The notes: generated by a model not told the origin, from the letters alone. 64,000 nucleotides of DNA from Ignavibacteriales bacterium (GCA_016709765.1 JADJMD010000013.1:682001-746000), one strand, 5' to 3'; shown: positions 53,447 through 63,213, counted from the stretch's first letter. A program made the numbers and translations.

Positions 53447-56446
53447 ATGGACAGGGCTGACGATCTAAAAAATTCTCCAGAAACGCTTTTTGTAGAGCAC
53501 GGTTACGGAAATCGTTTTCAGGGTTTTCAAAACCTTATGCGCCTTCGCGTAAGAGATATACTGCTTGTATCCAGCTTATATGATCTTTACCTTTTTGAAG
53601 AAGATGGCCGCTTGTATGAGCTTGTTAGAAATGAGTATCAGGGACTAAATCTTTCTCACTCACCAGAACTTACTCGTGTTTCCAGCGGTCAAGATGCAAT
53701 ATCACTTGCGCTTGAAGAAAACAGGTTTGATCTTATCATTACAACATTGCATATAGAAGATATGCATCCCTTAAGTTTTGCAAAGCAAGCAAAAAAATCA
53801 GGTCTTAATGTTCCTATTATGCTTCTTGCTCATGATAACAAGGAATTAAAGTACCTGTTGCTTAATCCCGAAATAAATGTGTTTGATAAAGTTTTTATCT
53901 GGCAAGGTGATTTTAGAATTATCATCGCAATGATTAAGTATCTTGAAGATAAAATGAATGTTGAGCACGATAGCAAAATGGTTGGTGTTCAAAATGTTAT
54001 TTTTATTGAAGATAATATAAGATACTATTCCTCTTTTCTCCCCATTATTTATACTGAAATGCTTTCTCAATCTCAACGACTTATTTCTGAAGGAATAAAT
54101 CTTACGCATAAATTTTTGAGAATGCGTGCAAGACCAAAAATACTTTTATGTGCTAATTATGAAGAAGCGTTAGAATATTTTACGAAGTACAATGAACTTT
54201 GTCTCGGAATTATTTCAGATATAGATTTCCCTCGTAAAGGTAAGCAAGACCCAAAAGCAGGAATAAGGTTTGCAAAGACTGTAAAAAAAGAACATCCGGA
54301 TATTCCGGTTTTACTTGCATCTACAAATCCACAAAATCAAATTGAAGCACAGCAAGTAGATGCATCTTTTATTCTTAAAGACTCACCAACTTTGCTTAAC
54401 GAGCTTCGACAGTTTATGAATCAACATTTTAGTTTTGGAGATTTTGTTTTTAGAACTAAAGATGGAATTGAAGTTGCGCGCGCAAATAATCTTAGAACAC
54501 TTGAAAACTCTTTAAAAGTTGTGCCGATTGAAAGCATCGCATTCCATGCCTCAAAAAACCACTTTTCAAATTGGTTAAAGGCAAGAACAGAATTTGGCTT
54601 AGCGCATCAGCTAAGACCGAGAAAGGTATCTGATTATCCTGACTTTGAAGCTTTAAGAAAGGATCTTATTGAATCTCTGCAAAGTTATAGAGCTATGCGC
54701 CAGCGAGGAATAATAACGGATTTTAATAAAGAGTCATTTGATCCTGAAAGCAGTTTTGCAAGAATCGGTGGCGGATCACTGGGAGGAAAAGCAAGAGGAT
54801 TAGGTTTTGTCAATACATTAATTAACGATTATAATGTTCGCGATACTCACGAAGATGTAATTATTTCTGTGCCTGCTGCGGTGGTAATAGCAACAGAAGT
54901 TTTCGATCAGTTTTTAGATGAGAATAACCTAAGAAGTTTTGCTCTTAATTGTGATGATGATGCTGAAATAACAAAAAGATTTTTAGAAGCGGAAAGATTT
55001 CCTGAAGATATATTGGCTGAGCTTTCAGCTTTTCTTCAAATAATACATACTCCGCTTGCAGTTCGTTCTTCCAGCTTATTAGAAGATTCACAATATCATC
55101 CGTTTGCGGGTGTATATGAAACTTATATGCTCCCAAATAATCAGCCGAATCCATTAGTTAGATTAAATGATCTGCTTACAACTATAAAAAGAGTTTACGC
55201 CTCTACATTTTATCAGGCTCCAAAAAATTATATAAAAATAACTTCTTACCGTTTGGAAGAAGAAAAAATGGCCGTAATTGTACAGAAAATGGTGGGAAGT
55301 AAACATGAAAATAGATTCTATCCACATTTTTCTGGTGTTGCAAAGTCGTATAATTTTTATCCACTGGCACCTCAAAAATCTACAGATGGTATTGTTTCCA
55401 CAGCCTTGGGACTTGGTAAATGGGTAGTCGATGGTGGGCTGACTGTAAGATTCTGCCCCAAATACCCAACTGATTTAATTCAGTTCTATTCTGCAAAAGA
55501 TGCACTAGAAAACAGTCAGGGAGAATTTTTTGCTTTACGTTTAGATGAGACTAACCGATTTTTAGAAACAACACACGATACTCTTGTTGAAACTTTTAAT
55601 CTATCTGTTGCTGAAAAAGATAATACACTAAATTACGTGGGTGCAACTTACTCACATGATAATGATATGATTTACGATGGGCTTTCCCGGCAGGGCGCAA
55701 GATTAGTTACTTTTGGTCCCATACTAAAAAATAAAATATTTCCTCTTTCTCCCATTTTGGAATTACTATTAGATATGGGGACCTGGGGAATGGGAACTCC
55801 GGTTGAAATTGAATTTGCAGTAAACTTATCTCCTGTAAATACGGGTAAAAAAGAATTTGGTGTTTTACAAATGAGACCACTTGTAGTCTCTCATGAATAT
55901 GATAATTTGATTATTGAGAACAACAGTGCTGATAAATTGATATGCGAAAGCCATCAAGTTTTAGGAAACGGAATTATACAAGATATTTTTGATGTTGTGC
56001 TCGTTGATTACCATACATTTAATCGAGCAAAAAGCCACGAAGTTGCTGCAGAAGTTGCATCCTTTAACAGCCAATTAATTGCACAAAAACGTCCGTATCT
56101 TTTGATAGGAGTTGGCAGATGGGGATCACTTGATCCGTGGCTTGGAATACCGGTAGGATGGGAACAAATAGCTGGCGCGCGTGCAATCGTTGAAACGAGT
56201 TTTAAAGATATGTCTGTAGAACCATCCCAAGGTTCACACTTTTTTCAAAATATTACATCTTTTATGATTGGATACTTTACTGTAAATAATGTTTCCGAGA
56301 CAGGGTTTGTTGATTGGGATTGGCTTTTGGCGCAGCCGCACGTGGACACAAAAGAGTTTACAAGATTAATTAGATTTGATAAACCTATTATTATTAAAAT
56401 GAATGGACATCAGAATAAAGGAATAATTATGAAACCGGAGGTATAA
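53447..56446 (+). CDS. Dual-receiver plus PEP-synthase N-domain (PPDK_N) protein, paralogue 2
   Basis: A 999-residue paralogue of the protein at 46617-49625, alike from end to end. The first receiver is degenerate in the same way (Thr100 at the phospho-Asp site). The second is intact: Glu188/Asp189, Asp258 in IISDIDFP, and Lys311 in FILKDS. The ATP-grasp domain has GGGSLGGKAR, PLAVRSSSLLEDSQ and VLQMRP. The C-terminal domain keeps GVGRWGSLDPWLG and EPSQGSHFFQN (His931). The same parts as in PEP synthase are missing. A GGAGG that opens the next gene lies in its last codons, so it heads a unit with the zinc-ribbon gene, the second glutamate dehydrogenase and probably a small membrane protein. 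Confidence 0.9.
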   Translation: MDRADDLKNSPETLFVEHGYGNRFQGFQNLMRLRVRDILLVSSLYDLYLFEEDGRLYELVRNEYQGLNLSHSPELTRVSSGQDAISLALEENRFDLIITTLHIEDMHPLSFAKQAKKSGLNVPIMLLAHDNKELKYLLLNPEINVFDKVFIWQGDFRIIIAMIKYLEDKMNVEHDSKMVGVQNVIFIEDNIRYYSSFLPIIYTEMLSQSQRLISEGINLTHKFLRMRARPKILLCANYEEALEYFTKYNELCLGIISDIDFPRKGKQDPKAGIRFAKTVKKEHPDIPVLLASTNPQNQIEAQQVDASFILKDSPTLLNELRQFMNQHFSFGDFVFRTKDGIEVARANNLRTLENSLKVVPIESIAFHASKNHFSNWLKARTEFGLAHQLRPRKVSDYPDFEALRKDLIESLQSYRAMRQRGIITDFNKESFDPESSFARIGGGSLGGKARGLGFVNTLINDYNVRDTHEDVIISVPAAVVIATEVFDQFLDENNLRSFALNCDDDAEITKRFLEAERFPEDILAELSAFLQIIHTPLAVRSSSLLEDSQYHPFAGVYETYMLPNNQPNPLVRLNDLLTTIKRVYASTFYQAPKNYIKITSYRLEEEKMAVIVQKMVGSKHENRFYPHFSGVAKSYNFYPLAPQKSTDGIVSTALGLGKWVVDGGLTVRFCPKYPTDLIQFYSAKDALENSQGEFFALRLDETNRFLETTHDTLVETFNLSVAEKDNTLNYVGATYSHDNDMIYDGLSRQGARLVTFGPILKNKIFPLSPILELLLDMGTWGMGTPVEIEFAVNLSPVNTGKKEFGVLQMRPLVVSHEYDNLIIENNSADKLICESHQVLGNGIIQDIFDVVLVDYHTFNRAKSHEVAAEVASFNSQLIAQKRPYLLIGVGRWGSLDPWLGIPVGWEQIAGARAIVETSFKDMSVEPSQGSHFFQNITSFMIGYFTVNNVSETGFVDWDWLLAQPHVDTKEFTRLIRFDKPIIIKMNGHQNKGIIMKPEV

Positions 56447-56447
56447 T

Positions 56448-56654
56448 TTGGCTGTTGAAAAAACTTCAAATGAAAAAGTGCCTGATTCCTGTCCGCACTG
56501 TGGAAATAGACTAAGCTCCTGGCAGCAGGTTCTGCTAAAAGTAGATCGTGCAATAGTCTGTAAAAATTGTTGGTATAGAATTCTTTTGGAAGTTAATCCA
56601 GAAGAAAAAGAAAATAATCAAGACAAGAAAAATAACTCAACCAATAAGGCATAA
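56448..56654 (+). CDS. Small zinc-ribbon protein
   Basis: A 68-residue protein with two Cys pairs, SCPHCGNRL and CKNCWYR, spaced about 24 residues apart, as in a zinc ribbon. The tail is Asn/Lys-rich and probably disordered. It starts at TTG with GGAGG before it, one base after the paralogue 2 stop, and is followed two bases later by the second glutamate dehydrogenase. Coupled translation suggests it works with one of them. I do not recognise a named family. Confidence 0.75.
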   Translation: MAVEKTSNEKVPDSCPHCGNRLSSWQQVLLKVDRAIVCKNCWYRILLEVNPEEKENNQDKKNNSTNKA

Positions 56655-56656
56655 TA

Positions 56657-57904
56657 ATGGATTCATACAACTCATTCCGTGTAGCTCAACAGCAAATTAT
56701 TGAAGCAGCAAAACTTCTTAACCTGGATCAAGCGACAATTGAATTGCTAAGCACACCACAACTTGAAACAAGTTTTACTCTTCCGGTGAGAATGGATAGC
56801 GGAGATGTAAAGATTTTCCAGGCTTATCGAATTCAATATAATTACTCTCGCGGACCAGCTAAAGGAGGAATAAGATTTCACCCTGAAGAAACAATTGATA
56901 CAATTCGTGCTTTAGCCTGTTGGATGACCTGGAAAACAGCAGTTGTAGATCTGCCGCTTGGCGGTGGAAAAGGTGGTGTTTGCTGTGATCCTAAAAATAT
57001 GAGTGATCGAGAATTAGAAAGACTATCAAGAGAATATGTACGAGCAATTTCACCTCTGCTCGGTGTTGATATTGATGTTCCAGCACCGGACGTTTATACA
57101 AATCCGCAAACAATGACTTGGATGATGGATGAATATGAAACCATTAAATTTAAACATAGCCCTGGAGCTTTTACAGATAAACCACAACAGGTTGGCGGAA
57201 CTGAAGGCAGAAGAGATGCAACTTCACGCGGTGGCGTAATTTCAGTTCGTGAAGCATGTAATTCTTTAGGATTTGATCCAACAAAAGATTTTGCCGTACA
57301 GGGATTTGGAAATGCAGGACAGCGTGCTGCGCTTTTGCATCCCGAAATACTAGGTGGCGGAAGACTTGTGGGTGTTAGTGATTCTCGTGGGGCAATTTTT
57401 AATAAGCAGGGTTTTGATCCCATTGAGCTTGTGCAGCATAAATTAAAAACCGGCACCGTTCTAAACTATCCAGGCTCCAAACAGATTGCGCATGAAGAAC
57501 TTCTTGAACTTGATGTTGAAGTTCTTTATCCCGCTGCTTTAGAAAACGCCATTCACACAAAGAATGCAAATAAAATTAAAGCTAGAATAGTTTGTGAACT
57601 TGCAAATGGTCCAACTACACCTGAAGCCGATCAGATTCTTTTTAAAAAAGGTGTTCACGTAATCCCAGATATTCTTGGTAGCGCAGGTGGTGTTGTAGTT
57701 TCCTATTTTGAAATGGTCCAGGACAAATCACTTTACTTTTGGGAAGAAGAAGAAGTTCATAAAAAGCTTGATAGGAAAATGACTATGGCTTATCACCGTG
57801 TGGAGGAAGCTATTAAAGAGAAAAAGATTCATCCTAGATTAGCTGCAATGCTTGTTGGTGTTGCTCGTGTTGCCGAAGCATGTAAACTTCGAGGATGGGT
57901 ATAA
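56657..57904 (+). CDS. Glutamate dehydrogenase, second type (Glu/Leu/Phe/Val family)
   Basis: A 415-residue enzyme of the shorter, archaeal/Firmicute-like class. Substrate parts are RGPAKGGIRFHPEET, LGGGKGGVCCDPKN and DVPAPDVYTNPQTM. The Rossmann part is VQGFGNAGQRAAL with VGVSDSRGAIF. Such enzymes usually act with NAD in glutamate breakdown, but the cofactor cannot be fixed from this text. A second glutamate dehydrogenase within 3.5 kb of gdhA, each near a PPDK_N paralogue, is notable. Leucine or another branched-chain amino acid dehydrogenase is less likely. Confidence 0.93.
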   Translation: MDSYNSFRVAQQQIIEAAKLLNLDQATIELLSTPQLETSFTLPVRMDSGDVKIFQAYRIQYNYSRGPAKGGIRFHPEETIDTIRALACWMTWKTAVVDLPLGGGKGGVCCDPKNMSDRELERLSREYVRAISPLLGVDIDVPAPDVYTNPQTMTWMMDEYETIKFKHSPGAFTDKPQQVGGTEGRRDATSRGGVISVREACNSLGFDPTKDFAVQGFGNAGQRAALLHPEILGGGRLVGVSDSRGAIFNKQGFDPIELVQHKLKTGTVLNYPGSKQIAHEELLELDVEVLYPAALENAIHTKNANKIKARIVCELANGPTTPEADQILFKKGVHVIPDILGSAGGVVVSYFEMVQDKSLYFWEEEEVHKKLDRKMTMAYHRVEEAIKEKKIHPRLAAMLVGVARVAEACKLRGWV

Positions 57905-57925
57905 ATAAGAGCTAAAACCAGGAAA

Positions 57926-58303
57926 ATGAGATACAAAAACTTATATATTGCCTTTTGGGTTGAGATATTTGTTGGATTTGGAACAATACTTTCAATCAGT
58001 TTATTAGGAACAAAAGGCTTGGCAGTTCTGGCGATCTTAGCGTTTCGATCATTATTTTTGGAAAAAGAAACCATTCAAGATAAAAAATCATATCTCGAAT
58101 TTTCTTACAAAATTTTATCGAATAGTTTATCAATAATTTTTATAATGATTATCTCTATTATTATAATTATCCAATTCATTCCAGTCTGGCAAGCAAAACT
58201 GCCGCCCATTGATGTAATCTTTGTAGTACTGATTCCCTTTTTTTTGCTTACGCACGGAGTAATCGGAATAATTAATTATTCGAACTTTTATCCCCAAAAT
58301 TAA
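57926..58303 (+). CDS. Small integral membrane protein of unknown function
   Basis: A 125-residue protein with four predicted helices: YIAFWVEIFVGFGTILSISL, GLAVLAILAF, LSIIFIMIISIIIII and VIFVVLIPFFLLTHGVIGII. No family is recognised. It begins 21 bases after the glutamate dehydrogenase stop, with AGGA before the ATG, so it may belong to the same transcript. An antisense reading frame at 57829-58074 is a shadow. Confidence 0.65.
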   Translation: MRYKNLYIAFWVEIFVGFGTILSISLLGTKGLAVLAILAFRSLFLEKETIQDKKSYLEFSYKILSNSLSIIFIMIISIIIIIQFIPVWQAKLPPIDVIFVVLIPFFLLTHGVIGIINYSNFYPQN

Positions 58304-58406
58304 TCATCGTTATTTTTTTATTAAAACGATAGTTGATTTATCTAACTGTCGAATGCAAAAAATGTTATATTAACATTAAGAATATTCCAAAAGAAGTAAG
58401 TTAAAA

Positions 58407-59537
58407 ATGAGTTTAATCCTAAAAGAAGTAACATCAAAAAAAGATTTAAATAACTTCATCTCGTTACCGTACAATTTGTATAAAAACAACAAGTACTTTA
58501 TACCGCCGCTCCGCTTTGATGAAAAGAAATCATTGAGTAAAAAGATCAATCCTGCCTTTGATTTTTGCGAATCAAAATATTGGTTGGTTTACAAAGACAA
58601 GAAAATTGTTGGACGAGTAGCGGGAATAATCAATTCAAAGTTCAACGATAAGTTTAATAAAAAAGAAGCACGATTTGGATGGATAGATTTTGAAGATGAT
58701 CCAGCTATTTCTAAACTGTTATTTGAAACGGTTGAAAAGTGGGCTGCAAGTAAAGGAATGACAAGTATTCATGGCCCGCTCGGTTTTACCGATATGGATG
58801 GTGAAGGAATGCTAATTGAAGGTTATGAAGAAGTTAGTACGCTTGGCAGCATATACAACTACCCTTACTATCGAAATCATATTGAAAAACTTGGTTATGC
58901 AAAAGATATTGACTGGATAGAATTTAGAGTTAAAATTGTCTCATCCACACCGGAAAAAATCGCAAGGATTGCTGAGATAGCCTTGCAAAGAAATAGGCTT
59001 CATGTTCCGGTGTTTAAGAAAGCAAAAGATATGCTTCCTTATGCCAAAGATATTTTTTATTTGATAAATGAAACTTATAAAGATCTTTATGGATTTGTTG
59101 AGTTAACAGATAAACAAATTGATTCTTATGTTAAGCAATATTTTTCGTTTATCCGCCCGGAATATCTTCCATTGGTTCTTGACGAGAACAATAAACTAGC
59201 TGCCTTTGGTATAACAATGCCGTCACTAAATAATGCTTTGCAAAAAATTAATGGCAAACTTTTTCCTTTTGGGTTTTTATTCATCTTAAAAGAAATGAAA
59301 AAAAGTAAAGCATTGGATTTATATCTTACTGCTGTAAGAACTGACTTGCAGAACAAAGGTGTTAATGCACTTTTAATCGACCAAATAAATAAAGTTTGTA
59401 TTAAAAACGGAATACAGTATGTTGAGACCAACCGTGAGCTTGAAAGCAATGATAAAGTACAAGCTCAGTGGAAACTTTATGACGCACGTCAGCATAAAAG
59501 AAGACGCTGCTACAAAAAAATATTAAGCCAATCTTAG
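58407..59537 (+). CDS. GNAT-like acyltransferase-fold protein
   Basis: A 376-residue protein. The N-terminal part (YNLYKNNKYFIPPLRFDE, VGRVAGIINSKFND, GWIDFEDDP) has the look of a GNAT N-acetyltransferase fold, and later segments (LTAVRTDLQNKGVNALLID) resemble the acyl-CoA-binding part. Proteins of this size and pattern are conserved in Bacteroidota without a known substrate. It is followed 21 bases later by the antiporter gene. The fold is moderately sure; the activity is unknown. Confidence 0.65.
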   Translation: MSLILKEVTSKKDLNNFISLPYNLYKNNKYFIPPLRFDEKKSLSKKINPAFDFCESKYWLVYKDKKIVGRVAGIINSKFNDKFNKKEARFGWIDFEDDPAISKLLFETVEKWAASKGMTSIHGPLGFTDMDGEGMLIEGYEEVSTLGSIYNYPYYRNHIEKLGYAKDIDWIEFRVKIVSSTPEKIARIAEIALQRNRLHVPVFKKAKDMLPYAKDIFYLINETYKDLYGFVELTDKQIDSYVKQYFSFIRPEYLPLVLDENNKLAAFGITMPSLNNALQKINGKLFPFGFLFILKEMKKSKALDLYLTAVRTDLQNKGVNALLIDQINKVCIKNGIQYVETNRELESNDKVQAQWKLYDARQHKRRRCYKKILSQS

Positions 59538-59558
59538 TTCTAAAATTTAGTTTTACTT

Positions 59559-61532
59559 ATGCATGATTTTTTAGTAATACAAGATATTGTTGTAATTCTT
59601 CTAGTCTCGCTTCCAATTATTTTTCTTTTTAAAAAGATAAATCTTCCAAGCATTGTAGGGTTTTTAATTGCGGGTATGTTAATTGGACCTTACGCATTCA
59701 ATCTTATAAAATCTGTAAACCAGATAAGCATTATGGCAGAAATTGGAATTATGCTTTTAATGTTTACCATTGGTTTGGAATTTTCTCTTTCGCAACTAAT
59801 ACGAATTAAAAAATTTTTACTGATCGCAGGGGGGTTTCAACTTCTACTCACAACGGTTTTTAGTACAATTATTTTTTCGGCTTTGGGTATAGATTTCAAA
59901 CAATCGATTTTCTTCTCGCTGTTAGTAAGTTTATCAAGTACCGCAATCGTATTAAAAATTCTTTCTGATAAAAATGAACTTGAAGCTCCACATGGAAAAT
60001 TTTCTATTGGAATTTTAATTTTTCAGGATCTCGCCATTGTGCCAATGTTTCTTCTACTTCCTTTATTAAGTGGATTTGGCGAGCTAAGCGGCGGCGATAT
60101 TGCCTTAAAACTTGCAATTGCTTTTGGTGTCCTTGCCGGTTTGCTGCTGCTTGCTAGGTTCTTAATGCCATTGATCGTTTTTCAAATTGCAAACATTAGA
60201 ATGCGGGAAGCTTTTACAATTGGAGTAATACTTTTGCTGCTTGGCACTGCTTATATAACGCATTCGTTTGGTTTATCTTTTGCACTGGGTGCGTTCATCG
60301 CTGGAATCATTCTATCAGAATCAGATTATAATCATCAAATCGTTTCTGATATTTTACCATTGCGTGATTCTTTTAATAGTATTTTTTTCGTTTCTATTGG
60401 GTTATTACTAAATATTAATTTTGTTTTAGAAAACATTATAGTAATAACCAGCCTGACATTTGGAATACTTTTAGTAAAAACGAGTGTAATTGTATTGATA
60501 GTTTATTTTATGAAATATCCATTGAGAGTTGCGGTTCTTACCGGGTTAGGCTTAGCACAAATAGGTGAATTTTCATTTGTTCTTGCACAGGCTGGGTTAA
60601 ACTTTAATCTATTTTCTAGTGATTTTTATTACAATAGCTTTTTGGCCTCAACTATTTTTTCTATGATTCTTACACCACTGCTTATTAAACTTTCTCCGCT
60701 AATTGCAGGCAAAACAACCTCTTTAGAAAAAGATAAAAAACATCCCGAAAATTATTTAGAAAATTTGCACGCGCATGTAATTATTGCTGGTTTTGGGTTG
60801 AATGGAAGCAACCTTGCAAGAGTATTAAAAGAAACCGGAATAAAATATGTCGTAACGGAACTGAATCCTGATACAGTAAGAAAAGAAAAAGCAAAAGGTG
60901 AAAAAATAATTTATGGTGACATTAGCAGCGAAGAAGTTTTAAATGCAGTTAATATTTCTAAAGCAAACATAATTGTTTACGCTATTTCTGATCCGGCAGT
61001 TACAAAAATGTCTTTAAAACTTGTAAGAAAATTAAATCCACACATCTATACCTTAGTTAGAACGCGCTATGTAAATGAAGTTGATGAGCTGAGGAAAATT
61101 GGTGCGGATTATGTTATTCCAGAGGAATTTGAAACAGCTTTACAAATGTTTAGAAAAGTTTTAGAAAGGTATCACATTCCGCTAAATGTAATTATGAAAC
61201 AAACCACACTTCTTCGTGAAGAGTCTTATAGCTTTTTAAGAAAAGAAGAGATGAAAATAAGCAATTTTACTCATATTGATGAAATACTTGCGCAAGGATT
61301 GACGGAAACCTATTATGTAAATGATGATAATCCACACATCAATAAAAATCTAGCAGAAATAAATTTACGCGCAAAAACAGAGGCAACAATAATAGCAATA
61401 GTTAGAGACGGAAAAACAATTTCAAATCCTTCTGCAAAAGAAAAAGTATTGACTGCCGATACACTTGTAATATATGGCACACATCTTTCTGTTGATACAG
61501 CGATCGACGTATTAAATGGTGCAGTTGAATAA
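59559..61532 (+). CDS. Kef-type cation:proton antiporter (CPA2) with RCK domain
   Basis: A 657-residue transporter. About 12-13 helices (residues 1-385) show the CPA2 marks PSIVGFLIAGMLIGPYA and GIMLLMFTIGLEFSLSQL, plus LSSTAIVLKIL. A TrkA-N Rossmann domain (HVIIAGFGLNGSNLARVLKE) and a TrkA-C domain follow. KefB/KefC-type proteins exchange K+ or Na+ for H+, and the nucleotide-binding domain gates them. No KefF/KefG partner is nearby. It ends seven bases from the convergent nitroreductase gene. Confidence 0.92.
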   Translation: MHDFLVIQDIVVILLVSLPIIFLFKKINLPSIVGFLIAGMLIGPYAFNLIKSVNQISIMAEIGIMLLMFTIGLEFSLSQLIRIKKFLLIAGGFQLLLTTVFSTIIFSALGIDFKQSIFFSLLVSLSSTAIVLKILSDKNELEAPHGKFSIGILIFQDLAIVPMFLLLPLLSGFGELSGGDIALKLAIAFGVLAGLLLLARFLMPLIVFQIANIRMREAFTIGVILLLLGTAYITHSFGLSFALGAFIAGIILSESDYNHQIVSDILPLRDSFNSIFFVSIGLLLNINFVLENIIVITSLTFGILLVKTSVIVLIVYFMKYPLRVAVLTGLGLAQIGEFSFVLAQAGLNFNLFSSDFYYNSFLASTIFSMILTPLLIKLSPLIAGKTTSLEKDKKHPENYLENLHAHVIIAGFGLNGSNLARVLKETGIKYVVTELNPDTVRKEKAKGEKIIYGDISSEEVLNAVNISKANIIVYAISDPAVTKMSLKLVRKLNPHIYTLVRTRYVNEVDELRKIGADYVIPEEFETALQMFRKVLERYHIPLNVIMKQTTLLREESYSFLRKEEMKISNFTHIDEILAQGLTETYYVNDDNPHINKNLAEINLRAKTEATIIAIVRDGKTISNPSAKEKVLTADTLVIYGTHLSVDTAIDVLNGAVE

Positions 61533-61539
61533 TAATTAA

Positions 61540-62208
61540 TTACAAGTAAGTAGTAACATCTTTTAATTCTTTTTTAACAATATCCGGAACCATAGCATTA
61601 TCGGCAGGATAACCAACCACTAAAATTAAATAAGGCTTTTCGTTTTGCGGTCTTCCTAAAATATCATTTAAAAATTTCATCGGACTTGGTGTATGTGTTA
61701 AACATACTAATCCTGCATTATGTATTGCAGATATTAAAAAGCCTGTTGCAATCCCTGTAGATTCTGAGGCATAATAAGTTTTTTGTTTAGTCCCGTCTGC
61801 TGAAACATCGTACGATTTAGAAAATATTGCAATTAAATATGGCGCTGTTTCTAAAAATGGTTTGTTCGAATCAGTACCAAATGGTGCCAACGCATCAAGC
61901 CACTCCTGTGGTGCACGGGTGGAATAAAACTCACGCTCTTCTTCTTCAGCAGCAACTCTAATTTTCTTTTTTATTAATGGATTTGATACTACAACAAAAT
62001 GCCATGGTTGCTTATTTGCCCCGCTTGGTGCAGAGTTGCCAACAGCAATACAATTATTAATAATTTGTTTTGAGATTTTTCTATCAGAAAAATCTCTTAC
62101 TGTTCTTCGTCTTATATGTTCATTATAAAACGTTTGTGAACGCTCTAACATTTCTTCAAGCGTGTATTCTTTATAATCTGATAATGGAACTAGATTTAAT
62201 GTGGGCAT
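61540..62208 (-). CDS. Nitroreductase-family flavoprotein, iodotyrosine deiodinase-like
   Basis: A 222-residue FMN enzyme. The segment RRTVRDFSDRKISKQ, then APSGANKQPWHFVVVSNPL, is characteristic of the IYD-like subgroup. LTHTPSPMKFL and NEKPYLILVVGYPA are also typical. Members reduce or dehalogenate aromatic substrates using a flavin. The bacterial role is not established and no partner gene is near. The gene is single and convergent with the antiporter. Confidence 0.9.
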   Translation of the reverse strand: MPTLNLVPLSDYKEYTLEEMLERSQTFYNEHIRRRTVRDFSDRKISKQIINNCIAVGNSAPSGANKQPWHFVVVSNPLIKKKIRVAAEEEEREFYSTRAPQEWLDALAPFGTDSNKPFLETAPYLIAIFSKSYDVSADGTKQKTYYASESTGIATGFLISAIHNAGLVCLTHTPSPMKFLNDILGRPQNEKPYLILVVGYPADNAMVPDIVKKELKDVTTYL

Positions 62209-62385
62209 AGCAGTCTCAAATTTTTAATCTAAATTATATGTATTAATTAGCAAAGTAAAGATGCATTTTCATAATTTATATTCCTTCTATCATCAATATT
62301 TGCCGATCACTAACTAAGATTTTAATCTGCAGTAACTAAAAAGTAGTTTTGATTGTCTAATTGATTAAATCTTAAGGAGTCTGAT

Positions 62386-63189
62386 ATGAAATTAATTACT
62401 AAAAGTTCAATAATTCTTGCTTTAATTATTATAGTACCCGTTAGTTATGTTTTAGCCTCATCAAAACCTGATAATAAAAAAGTAATAAAAGAGAAATCTT
62501 TTCAAATCTCTCCGGGTAAAAAAATAAATGTAGATGCAGATGCAGGTGATATAATTTTTACAACTTGGAATAGATCTGAAGTTTATGTTAAGGTTTTCGG
62601 TAATGATAACGCAGCTGATAAGTACGATTTTATTTTTGATGCTACCTCTGATGAGATAACAGTTACTGCGGACAGAAAAGGCGGTTGGAACTGGTTTTCT
62701 AATATCAATCTAAAGTTTGAAATCAAAGTTCCTGAAAATTTTAATATCAATGCAAACACTTCCGGTGGTGATATTAAAGTTGGCGGAGTTAATGGTGGTA
62801 TATATTTAAAGACTTCTGGCGGTGATATTTGGGGTGATAGATTTGAAGGAAATTTTTTCGCTAAAACTTCGGGCGGAGATATTAATCTTTTCTGCAAGAA
62901 TGCAAAAATTGAAGCAAGTACTTCCGGCGGTGATATTGATCTTGAATATACAGGAATCAATCAGGGGATAGAATTAAAAACTAGCGGCGGCGATATTGAT
63001 GTAAAAATTCCAGCAGATTTTGATGCGAAGGCAGAATTAAAAACTTCCGGTGGTGATGTTGATTGCAATTTAACACTTAACAATGTTTCTAAATTGAGCG
63101 AGTCTAAAATTGATGCGAATATTAATAAAGGAGGCAAGCCTTTAATCGCAATTACATCAGGCGGTGATATTAGCGTTTACAAAAAATAA
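62386..63189 (+). CDS. Exported DUF4097-type beta-helix protein with TSGGD repeats
   Basis: A 267-residue exported protein. The signal peptide is about the first 25 residues (SSIILALIIIVPVSYVLA). The mature part is a right-handed beta-helix-like array. The hexapeptide TSGGDI or TSGGDV occurs seven times, spaced by about 17 to 39 residues. This is the pattern of the DUF4097 adhesin-like family, whose function is unknown. An AAGGAG site precedes the ATG, and a terminator follows. The reverse strand also lacks stops here because of the repeats; I treat that as a shadow. Confidence 0.88.
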   Translation: MKLITKSSIILALIIIVPVSYVLASSKPDNKKVIKEKSFQISPGKKINVDADAGDIIFTTWNRSEVYVKVFGNDNAADKYDFIFDATSDEITVTADRKGGWNWFSNINLKFEIKVPENFNINANTSGGDIKVGGVNGGIYLKTSGGDIWGDRFEGNFFAKTSGGDINLFCKNAKIEASTSGGDIDLEYTGINQGIELKTSGGDIDVKIPADFDAKAELKTSGGDVDCNLTLNNVSKLSESKIDANINKGGKPLIAITSGGDISVYKK

Positions 63190-63213
63190 TTGTTCGTATG
63201 ATCTCTCCCTGGG

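Noticed and set aside
62583..62960. Minus-strand frame with repeated PPEV segments
   Set aside because: It is the mirror of the TSGGD repeats on the plus strand and has no start signals or family likeness.
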